From the NCBI GenBank assembly GCA_964553375.1, contig CAZKKN010000020.1:1-32921 (forward strand): a stretch of DNA of 32,921 bases, in the 5' to 3' direction. This stretch comes from UBA9715 sp964553375. Its GTDB lineage: Bacteria; Actinomycetota; Coriobacteriia; Coriobacteriales; Eggerthellaceae. The translations under genes and the position numbers were made by a program. Positions 25,629 to 32,921 of the stretch are shown here, piece after piece (the stretch's first letter is position 1; every line of letters starts with the position of its first letter). The notes under the pieces are model-generated. The model searched no databases. It was given only the letters and a program-made list of their open reading frames with translations, and was not told the DNA's origin.

Positions 25629-26414
25629 CTAGAAAACGGACAGGGCGGGAAGGAAGTTAAGGGCGATGGCGCAGGCAAGCAGTAACACACCCAACCCAAG
25701 CGCAACCCAGTCGGCGCCTTTCAGGGGGTATTGCTTGTATCCGCTTGCCCGGGTGCGCAGGTCGAAGCCGCGCACCTCGGCAGCGATGGCGGCGCTGTTG
25801 GTCTTACGCACCGAGCTCACTAGCAACGGCACGCACAATGGCGCCATGAGCCGCACCTTCTTCACAATGCCACCCTGGTCGAACTGGATGCCGCGGGCCG
25901 TCTGCGCCTCCATGATGGCGGACATGTCGTTCATGAACACCGGGATGAAATGCACGGTGGAGGCGAAGGTGAAGGCGTAGCGGTAAGGCACGTGGAGCAC
26001 TTTCACGAAGGAGTTGGAGAGGTCCGACATCTTGGTGACGTAAAACACCAGGAAAAGCGGAATGGCCGCAGCCTCCAGCCGCAGGATGGTGGTGATGGCC
26101 GCAAGCACCGAGCCCGTGCCGATGTATCCCCAGGGCAGTTGCACCAGCACCTCGCCTGTGGGGGTGGTGAGCAGGAGCAGCACCGCCAAGAGCAGCGAGA
26201 ACACCAACACCGCCTTCATAAGGCCCGCTGTTTGGCGCATGAGCCCGCAAGATGCCGCCAACCCCAAGGCAATGGCGAGCATTGCGACCAGAAACACCAG
26301 GTTGGCCGTGCAAAAGCAGGCGATGGCGAAAAGCGCGGCGAAGAGCACCTTTGCCACGGGGTTCAGGCGATGCAAGAGCGAATCGCCCGGGATGTACTCA
26401 AGGAATCCGTTCAT
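25629..26414 (-). CDS. ecfT: ECF transporter transmembrane (T) component
   Basis: Membrane scaffold that couples ATP hydrolysis to movement of the S component. 261 residues with about six hydrophobic segments. The two coupling-helix signatures of EcfT are visible: AQTARGI and, some 50 residues later, AAEVRGF. The ATG (26412-26414) overlaps the stop of the upstream ATPase by one base (TAATG), so translation is coupled. Last gene of the operon. Complete. Confidence 0.93.
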   Translation of the reverse strand: MNGFLEYIPGDSLLHRLNPVAKVLFAALFAIACFCTANLVFLVAMLAIALGLAASCGLMRQTAGLMKAVLVFSLLLAVLLLLTTPTGEVLVQLPWGYIGTGSVLAAITTILRLEAAAIPLFLVFYVTKMSDLSNSFVKVLHVPYRYAFTFASTVHFIPVFMNDMSAIMEAQTARGIQFDQGGIVKKVRLMAPLCVPLLVSSVRKTNSAAIAAEVRGFDLRTRASGYKQYPLKGADWVALGLGVLLLACAIALNFLPALSVF

Positions 26415-27349
26415 TATTCCGCTCCTTCCACCACGACCGCCACGGCGCTCTGAAACTCCTGAGCACCCGGCGCTCCGCGCAATTCCTCAGCGACTTCAGC
26501 GGCCTCATATCCGATCTGGGGGATGCGGCCCAACACGACCTCGATAGCCGCCTGCATCTCGTTGAGCGTGCTTGCCGTTGCCACCGGCGTTGCCTCCAAA
26601 CCCGGGGCCATAAGCGGCAGGGCCAAAGACAGATCCACGATCTGCGGGGGCACCAAGCTGGCCTCTTCCAAAACCCGCCGACGGCGCAAAACGCTGAAGG
26701 TGGGACCCGCATCTATGGCGCGCCCGTCGTGCATCACGATGATGCGCTCGGCGAAATCCGTCACCACCTCCATGTCGTGACACACCATAATCACCGCGGT
26801 ACCCGCCTGGTGCAGCTGGGAGATCACCTCCATCACCTTCACGCACTCACGGAAATCAAGGCCGGTGGTGGGCTCGTCAAGAACCACGATGGGGGGCGCC
26901 AGCACCACGATGGATGCCAAGGCCAGAAGCTGACGGGTGCCGCGGTTCAGCAGGAAGGGATCGGCGGCGCCGTTGAGGCCGAAGCGTTCGATGACCTCAT
27001 CCACCCGCCGCTCCGCTTCCGCATCCAGGCGACCTGTGGCCTTGAAGCCGAAGAGCAGCTCTTCGCGCACGGTGGCACAGCAGATCTGCCGGTCCGGGTT
27101 CTGGAACAGGAAGCCCACGCGGCGAGCCAGCTCGCTCGTCTTCAGGCGCGTGGTGGGGGTGCCATCGATGAGCACCTCACCGGAATCCGGTTTGAGCAGC
27201 CCGTTGATCAGGCGCATAGCCGTGGATTTCCCAGCACCATTGGTGCCGACGAAAGCCACGAACTCGCCATCGCGGATGGTGAAATCAAGCCCTTTCAGGA
27301 TGGGCGTTTCCTCATCGTAGGACGCGTAGACATCACGGAACTCGATCAT
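26414..27349 (-). CDS. ecfA: ECF transporter ATPase with altered signature motif
   Basis: One of two ATPases of the ECF module, 311 residues. Walker A is GTNGAGKST, the Q-loop is FLFQNPDRQ, Walker B is IVVLDEPTTGLD, and the switch His is in MVCHD. The ABC signature is unusual: LNRGTRQ in place of LSGGQ, so both the Ser and the Gln are changed. In a heterodimer this would weaken one of the two ATP sites. The start is the ATG at 27347-27349, which overlaps the previous stop as ATGA and has GGAGG upstream; an ORF from 27397 is only an upstream extension. The C-terminal 70 residues after the ATPase core are Ala/Glu-rich. Confidence 0.93.
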   Translation of the reverse strand: MIEFRDVYASYDEETPILKGLDFTIRDGEFVAFVGTNGAGKSTAMRLINGLLKPDSGEVLIDGTPTTRLKTSELARRVGFLFQNPDRQICCATVREELLFGFKATGRLDAEAERRVDEVIERFGLNGAADPFLLNRGTRQLLALASIVVLAPPIVVLDEPTTGLDFRECVKVMEVISQLHQAGTAVIMVCHDMEVVTDFAERIIVMHDGRAIDAGPTFSVLRRRRVLEEASLVPPQIVDLSLALPLMAPGLEATPVATASTLNEMQAAIEVVLGRIPQIGYEAAEVAEELRGAPGAQEFQSAVAVVVEGAE

Positions 27350-28185
27350 GCGATCACCTCCAAGATAGCCCGGGCCGCCTCTTCCACATCGGTGCAAACG
27401 GGGCCGTCATACAAGCCTGCTCTCATCAGGCGATTCATCAGCGTGGTGGAGCGGGGGCAGTTCACGCCCAGCCGCAGCAGCTCCTCGCTGTGGGCGAGCA
27501 CCGCCCGAGGCGCATCGGCGAAGCGGATGCGGCCCTCGTCCACGATGACGAGCTGATCGGCGAATTCCGAGAGCAGTGCGATCTTCTGCTCCACGACCAC
27601 CACCGTGGTGCCGTGGCTTTGGGCGTATGAGGCCAGCAGCGTGAACACGTTGCGGGAGCTTGCGGGATCGAGCTCGGCGGTGGGTTCGTCCAATACCAGC
27701 ACCTTCGGTCGCAGAGCCAAGATGGAGGCGATGGCGACTTTCTGCTTCTGCCCGCCGGAAAGGCTCGCAATGAGCCGCGAGCGCAGATCCGCGATGCCCA
27801 TGGCTTCCAAAGCCTCGGTCACGCGCTCCTCGATGCAGCGGTGGGGCACACCGAAGTTCTCCAAGCCGTAGAGCATCTCATCTTCCACCACCGAGGTCAC
27901 GAATTGGGAGTCGATGTCCTGACAGACCGACCCCACCAACCGGGAGATGTCCGTGAGGCTGGTATCGCAGGTGTCGTGGCCGTCAATGAGCACCTCGCCG
28001 TAGAAGTCGCCGGGGTAGCAATAGGGGATGATGCCGTTCAGGGCGTAGGTCAAAGTGGATTTGCCCGAGCCGGCCGGGCCGGTTATGCCGGTGAAGCTGC
28101 CCGCAGGGATGTCCAGGCAGACATCCATGAGCACGGGACGCTCGCTTTCACGATAGCGGAAACAGAAGTCTCTCAAGCTTATCAT
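27346..28185 (-). CDS. ecfA: ECF transporter ATPase (canonical)
   Basis: Partner ATPase, 279 residues. Walker A GPAGSGKST, Q-loop SVCQDIDSQ, a canonical signature LSGGQKQK, and Walker B VLVLDEPTAELD; the switch position reads VVEQK rather than a His, as seen in some ECF and other ATPases. ATG at 28183-28185 follows AGGAGG with good spacing. It is 9 bases after the S component and overlaps the next ATPase. Together the two form the energy-coupling dimer. Confidence 0.95.
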   Translation of the reverse strand: MISLRDFCFRYRESERPVLMDVCLDIPAGSFTGITGPAGSGKSTLTYALNGIIPYCYPGDFYGEVLIDGHDTCDTSLTDISRLVGSVCQDIDSQFVTSVVEDEMLYGLENFGVPHRCIEERVTEALEAMGIADLRSRLIASLSGGQKQKVAIASILALRPKVLVLDEPTAELDPASSRNVFTLLASYAQSHGTTVVVVEQKIALLSEFADQLVIVDEGRIRFADAPRAVLAHSEELLRLGVNCPRSTTLMNRLMRAGLYDGPVCTDVEEAARAILEVIA

Positions 28186-28194
28186 GGCACCCTC

Positions 28195-28824
28195 CTAGCG
28201 TTTCAGGACCTTGCGCAGCAAGGGAGTGAGGATTTGGACCAGGATGGAATTGAACAGGCCGGTGCCGAAGACCATCACCGCGTAGGTGACGAAGATGACG
28301 GGCAGGGCCAGGCCGTTCATGGTGCCCACGAGCAGGGCGAACGTGTAACCGGAAACCACCGTGGAGAGAAACGTGCTCACCAAGGGGTTGAAATCCAGCT
28401 TGCCCGCCTTGAGCGGCACGTGGATGAGCAGCCCGCAGGCGAGGGCCCCCAGGGCCTCGGAGGGAATGTTCACCAGCGGCGTTGCGTTGAGCAGGGGGAT
28501 TTGGCACATGAGCCCTGCGAGCAGGCCTATGATCAGCGCTTGGCTCACCTTGGGGCGCGTGAGGATGATGGCCAGGCAGTACATGGCAATCACGAAGTTG
28601 GGCTTCATCCCCGCAAATGAGAGGAAGCTCGCCACGGTGAGCTTCAGCACCGCACCCGCTGCCAATAGCACGGCGATGAGGATCAGATCCTGGGTGGTGA
28701 GCGTGCGGGCCGCCTTGCGCCGGACCGCCTTGCGGGCATCAAGCCCCACTGCGCCACCCGTTATCACGCGTGGCGTGCGACCCGCAAGGGGATCGCACGC
28801 CAATGGCTCTTTCGCTTCTTCCAT
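28195..28824 (-). CDS. ECF transporter S component, probably tryptophan-specific (TrpP-like)
   Basis: Substrate-binding membrane subunit, 209 residues, about six hydrophobic segments after a polar 45-residue N-terminus. The stretch from LTTQDLILIAVLLAAGAVLK to the MKPNFVIAMYCLAIIL segment follows the TrpP-like S-component pattern. The start is placed at the second ATG (28822-28824) because AAGGAG lies six bases before it; the ATG at 28837-28839 has no SD. First gene of the operon, 80 bases after a T-box terminator. The T-box reads tRNA-Trp, which independently points to tryptophan. Substrate is inferred, not proven. Confidence 0.8.
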   Translation of the reverse strand: MEEAKEPLACDPLAGRTPRVITGGAVGLDARKAVRRKAARTLTTQDLILIAVLLAAGAVLKLTVASFLSFAGMKPNFVIAMYCLAIILTRPKVSQALIIGLLAGLMCQIPLLNATPLVNIPSEALGALACGLLIHVPLKAGKLDFNPLVSTFLSTVVSGYTFALLVGTMNGLALPVIFVTYAVMVFGTGLFNSILVQILTPLLRKVLKR

Positions 28825-28903
28825 CGTTTCTCCTTCCATAAGGCCGGCTGGTGCCGGCTTCGGCTTTCTCGAACTTCCGCCGCTCCGCTGGGGGCTGGCA
28901 ACG

Positions 28904-28955
28904 AAAAAAGCCTGTCCTCCAAAGCCTCTGACGAGACTTCAAAGGACAGGCTTTT
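28904..28955 (-). terminator. T-box terminator hairpin
   Basis: AAAAGCCTGTCC (28944-28955 on the minus strand) pairs perfectly with GGACAGGCTTTT (28906-28917), 12 bp, with T6 at the end. The 26 bases between can form a further weak stem. It immediately follows the T-box sequence. Confidence 0.92.
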
Positions 28956-29211
28956 GACCTGCGGTGCCACCTTTGGTTGGTCCTTGAAGGGACCCTCTCA
29001 TGAACGGGCTATCACCCATCCTGCCTCTAACGCGGGCTCACGGTCCGGATACTCGGCCTGGGATGCGCCTTGCGGCACCTTGGCCTTTCCCCTTTCCCTC
29101 GGCGACCCATTTACCAGTCAGCGTTCTGCGGGAATCTCAGCTGCGCCCGCTCTCTGTAAGTGCCCCTCTGGCTTGACTTTCGCCTCAACGGTTTGGAGTT
29201 ATTCGATTGGC
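28904..29211 (-). promoter_or_regulatory. T-box riboswitch leader, tRNA-Trp type
   Basis: The minus strand carries a T-box sequence AAAGGTGGCACCGC (28961-28974) followed by a terminator. Stem I base: GGCGA (29180-29184) pairs with TCGCC (29101-29105). Just inside the 3' strand of that base is TGG (29107-29109) followed by a purine, the specifier position; it reads Trp. AGAGAG (29150-29155) fits the conserved distal stem I. The tRNA-end-binding bases are TGGC (28966-28969), calling for discriminator G73, which bacterial tRNA-Trp has. Uncharged tRNA-Trp would favour the antiterminator and turn on the ECF operon. Confidence 0.9.
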
Positions 29212-29215
29212 GGCT

Positions 29216-29244
29216 ACTTTAGCGTAGCAAAGCGGGGCTGTCAA
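29216..29244 (-). promoter_or_regulatory. Promoter of the T-box/ECF operon
   Basis: TTGACA (29239-29244) and TAAAGT (29216-29221) are 17 bases apart on the minus strand: perfect -35, good -10. The start would be near 29209, just before the T-box stem I. Confidence 0.85.
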
Positions 29245-29270
29245 GGGAAAACCTTCCGGCAGGTAAGTCC

Positions 29271-30893
29271 TCAGTTCTCCAAGAGCTCCCGGGCATGGGC
29301 CAGGGAGGCTTCGGTGGCGCTGCCGGAAAGCATGCGGGCCACCTCGCGCTCACGCGCCTCGCCGGCAACAGGGGCGATGGTGGTCTCATCGCCTTCGCGG
29401 GACACCACATAATGGGTATCCGCCTTCACGGCAACCTGGGCGAGGTGCGTCACCACCAACACCTGATGGGTGCAGGCCAGCTGGGCCAATACCTCGGCCA
29501 AGGCAACCGCCACAGCACCTCCCACGCCGGCATCCACTTCGTCGAAAACCAGGGTGTCCACCGCGTCCGCCGCACCCAGCACCACCTTGAGCGCCAACAT
29601 GACGCGACTCACCTCGCCACCAGAGGCTATACGGGCCAAAGGACGTGGGCGGGCGTCGGCCACCGGTTTGTAGAGGAACTCGAAACGGGAAGGCCCAGAT
29701 TGGGTCCATGCCTCCCGCGGCTGCCGCTCCAGCTGGCAAACCAGCTGCGCGCCGCCCATTTGAAGCTGCGCCATGACGGCCGAGACCTCGCTGGCCAGGC
29801 GCGGAGCCGCCTCCCGACGAGCCGCATCCAAGCTATCGGCGGCGTCGGCCAGAGCCGCTTCCGCTTCATCCTGGGCGCGCTGAGCCGCAGCCAGGGCTCC
29901 GTCATAGTCATCCACCAACGCCACAAGCGCCGCGGCCTCTTCACGCCGGGCATCCACATCGGCCATAGTGGGGCCATAGGCGCGCAAAAGCCCTTGCAAC
30001 TGGGAGAATCGCTCTTGTTGAGCAGCCAGCAGGGCGGGATCGAACTCGATGGAATCGGCATAATCACGAGCCTGAGAAGCGGCATCCTCCAGAGTGAAGC
30101 CGGCCTCGCGCAAAGCCGCGGCAAGGGAAGCCAACCGGGCATCGACCGAAGCCACGGATTCCAGCGCAGCAGCCGCATCGTTCACCTTATCCAGGATGCC
30201 TTCGTCGTCTGTCAACTGCGCTCGAGCGCGCGCCAAGGCGCTGGCCAGGGATTCGGCGTTCTCGGCGATGGCCAGCTCTTGCTTGAGCCGGTCGTATTCG
30301 CCTTCTTCAGGGGCCACCTCGTCAATGCGGCTCAAAACGAACCGAGCGTCATCCAGGCGGGCCTGGGAAAGCTGCTGGCTTTGGGTGATGCGCTGAAGCT
30401 CCGCTGCTGCGGCCTGGGCCTCCGCGAAGGCATCGGCGTAACGGGTTCGTGCGGTGTCCACTTCGCTTGCAGCCCAGCCATCAAGCAGGGCCAAATGAGT
30501 GGCCGTGCGCATGAGCTGCTGGTGTTCGAACTGGCCGCAGAGGTCAACCGTGGGTCCCACCAGCTCCGCCAACTCGTGGACGGCGGCCATGGTGCCATCG
30601 ATCTGCGCCCGGGACCGGCCATCGGCGCTGACCCGCCGCGTGATCACCGTTTCGCCATCCTCACCTTGGATCGGAGCATCCAGGCCGAAGAAGCGGCCCG
30701 ATACCGTGAGGGATTCCTCACCATCGCGCACCATGTCAGCGCTCGCCCGTGCGCCCATGAGCAGCTTCAACGCAGAGAGCAGCGCCGTCTTCCCCGCGCC
30801 GGTCTCACCGGTGAGCACCGTGAGGCCGCGGGAGGGGGCGATGGAGCCATCGCGGATGAGCGCCAGATTCTGTACTTGGATCTCGTCAATCAT
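29271..30893 (-). CDS. recN: DNA repair protein RecN
   Basis: SMC-like ATPase acting in double-strand break repair. 540 residues from the ATG at 30891-30893, giving the family N-terminus (MIDEIQVQNLALI). Walker A is GETGAGKTALL, followed by a long coiled coil in the middle third (Ala/Glu/Arg/Gln-rich), then the signature LARIASGGEVSRVMLALK region and Walker B LVFDEVDAGVGG. An open frame continues upstream to 31286 but runs antisense to dtd and is not coding. There is no SD; the ATG lies six bases after an extended -10. The end is complete (ARELLEN). Confidence 0.96.
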   Translation of the reverse strand: MIDEIQVQNLALIRDGSIAPSRGLTVLTGETGAGKTALLSALKLLMGARASADMVRDGEESLTVSGRFFGLDAPIQGEDGETVITRRVSADGRSRAQIDGTMAAVHELAELVGPTVDLCGQFEHQQLMRTATHLALLDGWAASEVDTARTRYADAFAEAQAAAAELQRITQSQQLSQARLDDARFVLSRIDEVAPEEGEYDRLKQELAIAENAESLASALARARAQLTDDEGILDKVNDAAAALESVASVDARLASLAAALREAGFTLEDAASQARDYADSIEFDPALLAAQQERFSQLQGLLRAYGPTMADVDARREEAAALVALVDDYDGALAAAQRAQDEAEAALADAADSLDAARREAAPRLASEVSAVMAQLQMGGAQLVCQLERQPREAWTQSGPSRFEFLYKPVADARPRPLARIASGGEVSRVMLALKVVLGAADAVDTLVFDEVDAGVGGAVAVALAEVLAQLACTHQVLVVTHLAQVAVKADTHYVVSREGDETTIAPVAGEAREREVARMLSGSATEASLAHARELLEN

Positions 30894-30899
30894 GAGAGA

Positions 30900-30908
30900 A
30901 TTATAGCA
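30900..30908 (-). promoter_or_regulatory. Extended -10 promoter, predicted leaderless, for recN
   Basis: Minus strand TGC-TATAAT, then six bases (TCTCTC), then ATG. A start 7 bases after the -10 is the A of the start codon. No SD is present, which fits a leaderless mRNA. I see no GAAC-N4-GTTC LexA box here. Confidence 0.6.
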
Positions 30909-30941
30909 ACACGGAGTACAAGGGGAAGGGAAGCGTTTCCA

Positions 30942-31406
30942 ATGCGTGCAGTGATACAACGGGTGAGCGAGGCCGAAGTGGCAATCGATGGCACGGTTGT
31001 GGGATCCTGCGGCCGCGGGCTCGTGGTGCTGCTGGGCGTGGGTGCCGAAGATACCGAAGAGGCGACTTCGCGCCTTTGGGAGAAGATCTGGAAGCTGCGC
31101 ATCTTCCCCGATGGGGATAAGCCCACCGGTGCGTCGCTGGGGGATGTGGGCGGTGGCGTGCTCATCGTATCGCAGTTCACCCTGTATGCCGATTGCCGCA
31201 AAGGGAACCGCCCCTCGTTCACGGCGGCAGGGAGCCCCGAGGAATCCGAGCGGCTCTACGAGTGCTTCGTCGCCCGGGCGCGCCAAGATGCGCCCACAGC
31301 TGCCTGCGGGCGGTTCGGCGCTGACATGCAGGTGAGCTTGGTGAACGACGGACCCTTCACCATCTGCATGGACACCGACGACCTGATGCGTCCCCGTCGC
31401 GGGTGA
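30942..31406 (+). CDS. dtd: D-aminoacyl-tRNA deacylase
   Basis: Hydrolyses D-aminoacyl-tRNA, clearing mischarged tRNA. 154 residues, the normal size. Family hallmarks: MRAVIQRVSEAEV at the start, SQFTLYADCRKGNRPSF in the middle (active-site Ser-Gln-Phe-Thr), and NDGPFT near the end carrying the Gly-cisPro motif. ATG at 30942; AAGGGGAAGGG lies upstream at a rather long spacing. It is divergent from recN, with 48 bases between the starts. An open frame extends upstream antisense to recN but is a shadow. Confidence 0.95.
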   Translation: MRAVIQRVSEAEVAIDGTVVGSCGRGLVVLLGVGAEDTEEATSRLWEKIWKLRIFPDGDKPTGASLGDVGGGVLIVSQFTLYADCRKGNRPSFTAAGSPEESERLYECFVARARQDAPTAACGRFGADMQVSLVNDGPFTICMDTDDLMRPRRG

Positions 31407-31424
31407 GCAGCAGGTCCATCACGG

Positions 31425-31445
31425 TAGCCTAGGGGAGCCTGGCTA
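31425..31445. terminator. Weak hairpin between convergent genes
   Basis: TAGCC and AGG pair with CCT and GGCTA around GGAG, 8 bp with a one-base bulge, between the stops of dtd and the next gene. No T-run, so low confidence. Confidence 0.2.
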
Positions 31446-32279
31446 AAGGCCGCGGAAGAAGCGCTCCCACCAGGCTCGCGAGGCGAAACCTAAACCTGCC
31501 AGCGCATCCAACATGCGATCTTGATCGCGCGGGGAAAGCGCACGGAACTCCTCGCGCAAACGCGCTTCCATAGCCTGGGGATTGCGCTGCATCTCGGCGA
31601 AGAGCTTCGCCGCCTCCTGAGGATCGATAGCGCTGGGATCGAAATCGCCCAGGTCGCCCAAGGCGCCTAGCCCTTCCAGGCCACCCGATCCCTCGGGCGA
31701 AGGCGCTCCCCTGAAAAGGCTCTTCAGATAGGAGAAGTCGCCTTCCACTCCCTTCGTTGCCCCGTAAGCGCCCAAGTCCCCCGCGTTCATGGCGCCGATG
31801 GAACCAATGCCCAGCGCACCCATGGCATCGCGCGTGGCCGCCCCCACCCCGGAAGACGGTGCAGGCTTCGCTTCGGTCGGGCGCGGGAAATCCAAGCGAT
31901 AAAGCTCCTCGAGGAACCCGTCGAAACCGGCCGGAGCGTCGCTTCCGCCCTTGGATTCCAGAGAGAACACCCCTTCTTGGAAGACGATGGACAGGCTCCA
32001 GCGCCGACTGCCCGGCGCTGTTTCATCCCCATAGGAACCCTCCCAGCCGAAGACCCCGAGCCTTTGCAGCCCGTCGCGCAACGCCACCGCAGCCGTTAGG
32101 GGCACTTGGCGCTTCACCTGGGAAGACGGATTGGTTGCCGAGCCTTTCTGAATGACCAGCTCGTAGTATTCCGGCGCGTCGCCCGAACAAGCGCGCATCT
32201 TGAACGCCGTACGGGGGCGACGGTTCTCCAGAAGCGAGAACGACAGACTCTGAAACGGGAGCGATGACGCATCAGCCAT
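31443..32279 (-). CDS. Protein of unknown function
   Basis: A 278-residue protein I do not recognise. Residues 1-120 look like a folded domain with alternating strands (RTAFKMRACSG, YYELVIQKG, RRWSLSIVF, GVFSLESKGG). Residues about 135-210 are low-complexity, rich in Gly, Ala, Leu and Asp (repeats of LGALG/LGDLG type), probably a flexible linker. The last 65 residues form a helical domain that starts DPQEAAKLFAEM and ends AWWERFFRGL. No signal peptide or membrane helix. ATG at 32277-32279 follows GAGAGG. It is divergent from uvrB and convergent to dtd. Possibly lineage-specific. Confidence 0.75.
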   Translation of the reverse strand: MADASSLPFQSLSFSLLENRRPRTAFKMRACSGDAPEYYELVIQKGSATNPSSQVKRQVPLTAAVALRDGLQRLGVFGWEGSYGDETAPGSRRWSLSIVFQEGVFSLESKGGSDAPAGFDGFLEELYRLDFPRPTEAKPAPSSGVGAATRDAMGALGIGSIGAMNAGDLGAYGATKGVEGDFSYLKSLFRGAPSPEGSGGLEGLGALGDLGDFDPSAIDPQEAAKLFAEMQRNPQAMEARLREEFRALSPRDQDRMLDALAGLGFASRAWWERFFRGL

Positions 32280-32365
32280 GGGAACCTCTCACTGCCCAGC
32301 GCATGCGGGCTTTTCCTTCGGTGCTTACCCGTTCAGTATACCTGTCCGTTACACGTTTTCGCTAA

Positions 32366-32385
32366 TCGAACAAATGTGCTACGAT
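32366..32385 (+). promoter_or_regulatory. uvrB promoter with LexA-type box, predicted leaderless
   Basis: TCGAAC-AAAT-GTGCTA (32366-32381) matches the LexA form TCGAAC-N4-GTTCGA in the whole left half and 4 of 6 bases on the right. It overlaps TGC-TACGAT (32377-32385), an extended -10 that lies exactly six bases before the uvrB ATG. A LexA dimer here would block RNA polymerase. Confidence 0.55.
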
Positions 32386-32391
32386 TTATCC

Positions 32392-32921
32392 ATGTCCACG
32401 CATCTATCAAATATCGAAGGCGCCCCCATGGAGGGCAAACTGCCCGAAGTGCGCCTTGCCACCACGCCGTTCAAGGTGGTCTCGTCCTACGAGCCCGCCG
32501 GCGACCAGCCCCAAGCCATAGAGAAGCTGGCAGCGGGCGTGAACGACCAGCTGCGCTACCAGACGCTTCTGGGCGTCACCGGTAGCGGCAAGACCTTCAC
32601 CATGGCAAAGACCATCGAGGCGGTGCAGAAGCCCACGCTGGTCATGGCGCCCAACAAGACCCTGGCCGCCCAGCTGGCCGCCGAGTTGAAGGAATTCTTC
32701 CCTGACAACGCCGTGGTGTATTTCGTGTCCTATTACGACTACTATCAGCCCGAAGCCTATGTGCCCGCTTCGGATACCTTCATCGAGAAGGACGCCTCCA
32801 TCAACGAGGAAGTGGAGAAGCTGCGCCATGCCGCCACCAGCGCGCTGCTGTCGCGGCGCGATGTCATCGTGGTGGCGTCGGTGAGCTGCATCTACGGCAT
32901 CGGCAGCCCCATGGACTACGC
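32392..32921 (+). CDS. uvrB: Excinuclease ABC subunit B, 5' part
   Basis: Damage-verifying helicase of nucleotide-excision repair. The window ends after 176 codons. Visible are the N-terminal PFKVVSSYEPAGDQPQAI region, Walker A GVTGSGKTFT, MAPNKTLAAQLAAEL, and the beta-hairpin region YFVSYYDYYQPEAYVP that inserts between DNA strands. The ATG at 32392 is chosen because the reading frame is open there and a promoter is placed six bases upstream; Met13 (32428) is an alternative, but neither has a normal SD. Partial only because of the window edge. Confidence 0.95.
   Translation, partial: MSTHLSNIEGAPMEGKLPEVRLATTPFKVVSSYEPAGDQPQAIEKLAAGVNDQLRYQTLLGVTGSGKTFTMAKTIEAVQKPTLVMAPNKTLAAQLAAELKEFFPDNAVVYFVSYYDYYQPEAYVPASDTFIEKDASINEEVEKLRHAATSALLSRRDVIVVASVSCIYGIGSPMDY

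Overview
The window is high-GC, gene-dense bacterial DNA with short intergenic gaps, many ATGA start/stop overlaps and strong Shine-Dalgarno (SD) sites. Gene content, codon bias toward G/C and the mix of Gram-positive-type regulation (a T-box leader, GAAC-N4-GTTC LexA-type boxes, an ECF vitamin/amino-acid transporter) point to a Coriobacteriia-like actinobacterium, perhaps Eggerthellaceae. That placement is inference; no rRNA or marker comparison was possible. The sequence is a draft assembly: it holds a 10-N gap inside pheS (16217-16226) and a 100-N gap at the end of nfo (25462-25561).

Layout. 1-10451, all minus strand: an arginine operon argC-argJ-argB-argD-argG-argH (no argF and no argR in the cluster), then a class A penicillin-binding protein and a small lipoprotein. 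10596-11840, plus: a GCS2-type glutamate-cysteine ligase. 11837-18269, minus: an orphan Phd/YefM-like antitoxin gene behind a LexA-type box, SEC-C methionine aminopeptidase, pheT, pheS, a 630-base repeat-bearing gap, and an orphan DUF559-like PD-(D/E)XK nuclease. 18270-25461, plus: a 16-nt tandem repeat array, then a response regulator and intramembrane-type histidine kinase, an ABC ATPase and a large FtsX-type permease, a second repeat-bearing gap, and nfo (endonuclease IV). 25629-29211, minus: an ECF transporter (S, A, A', T) behind a T-box whose specifier and discriminator both fit tRNA-Trp. 29271-32921: recN (-), dtd (+), an unrecognised protein (-), and the 5' part of uvrB (+).

How it fits together. 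Core metabolism (arginine, glutathione/gamma-glutamylcysteine, tRNA charging for Phe, tryptophan uptake) sits beside DNA repair genes (nfo, recN, uvrB) and one sensory/export module (two-component system plus ABC transporter) that looks like a BceRS-AB-style envelope-stress or peptide-resistance unit. 

The features that ordinary gene annotation would miss are: (i) a roughly 211-nt composite palindromic element present twice with the same geometry (two 64-65-nt dyads, 83-nt spacer, shared 14-nt core); (ii) seven head-to-tail 16-nt units just before the response regulator start; (iii) a perfect 14-bp REP-like hairpin; (iv) a recurring promoter pattern TGC-TANNAT, in three cases exactly six bases before the ATG, predicting leaderless mRNAs for recN, uvrB and the nuclease; and (v) LexA-type boxes before uvrB and before the orphan antitoxin gene.
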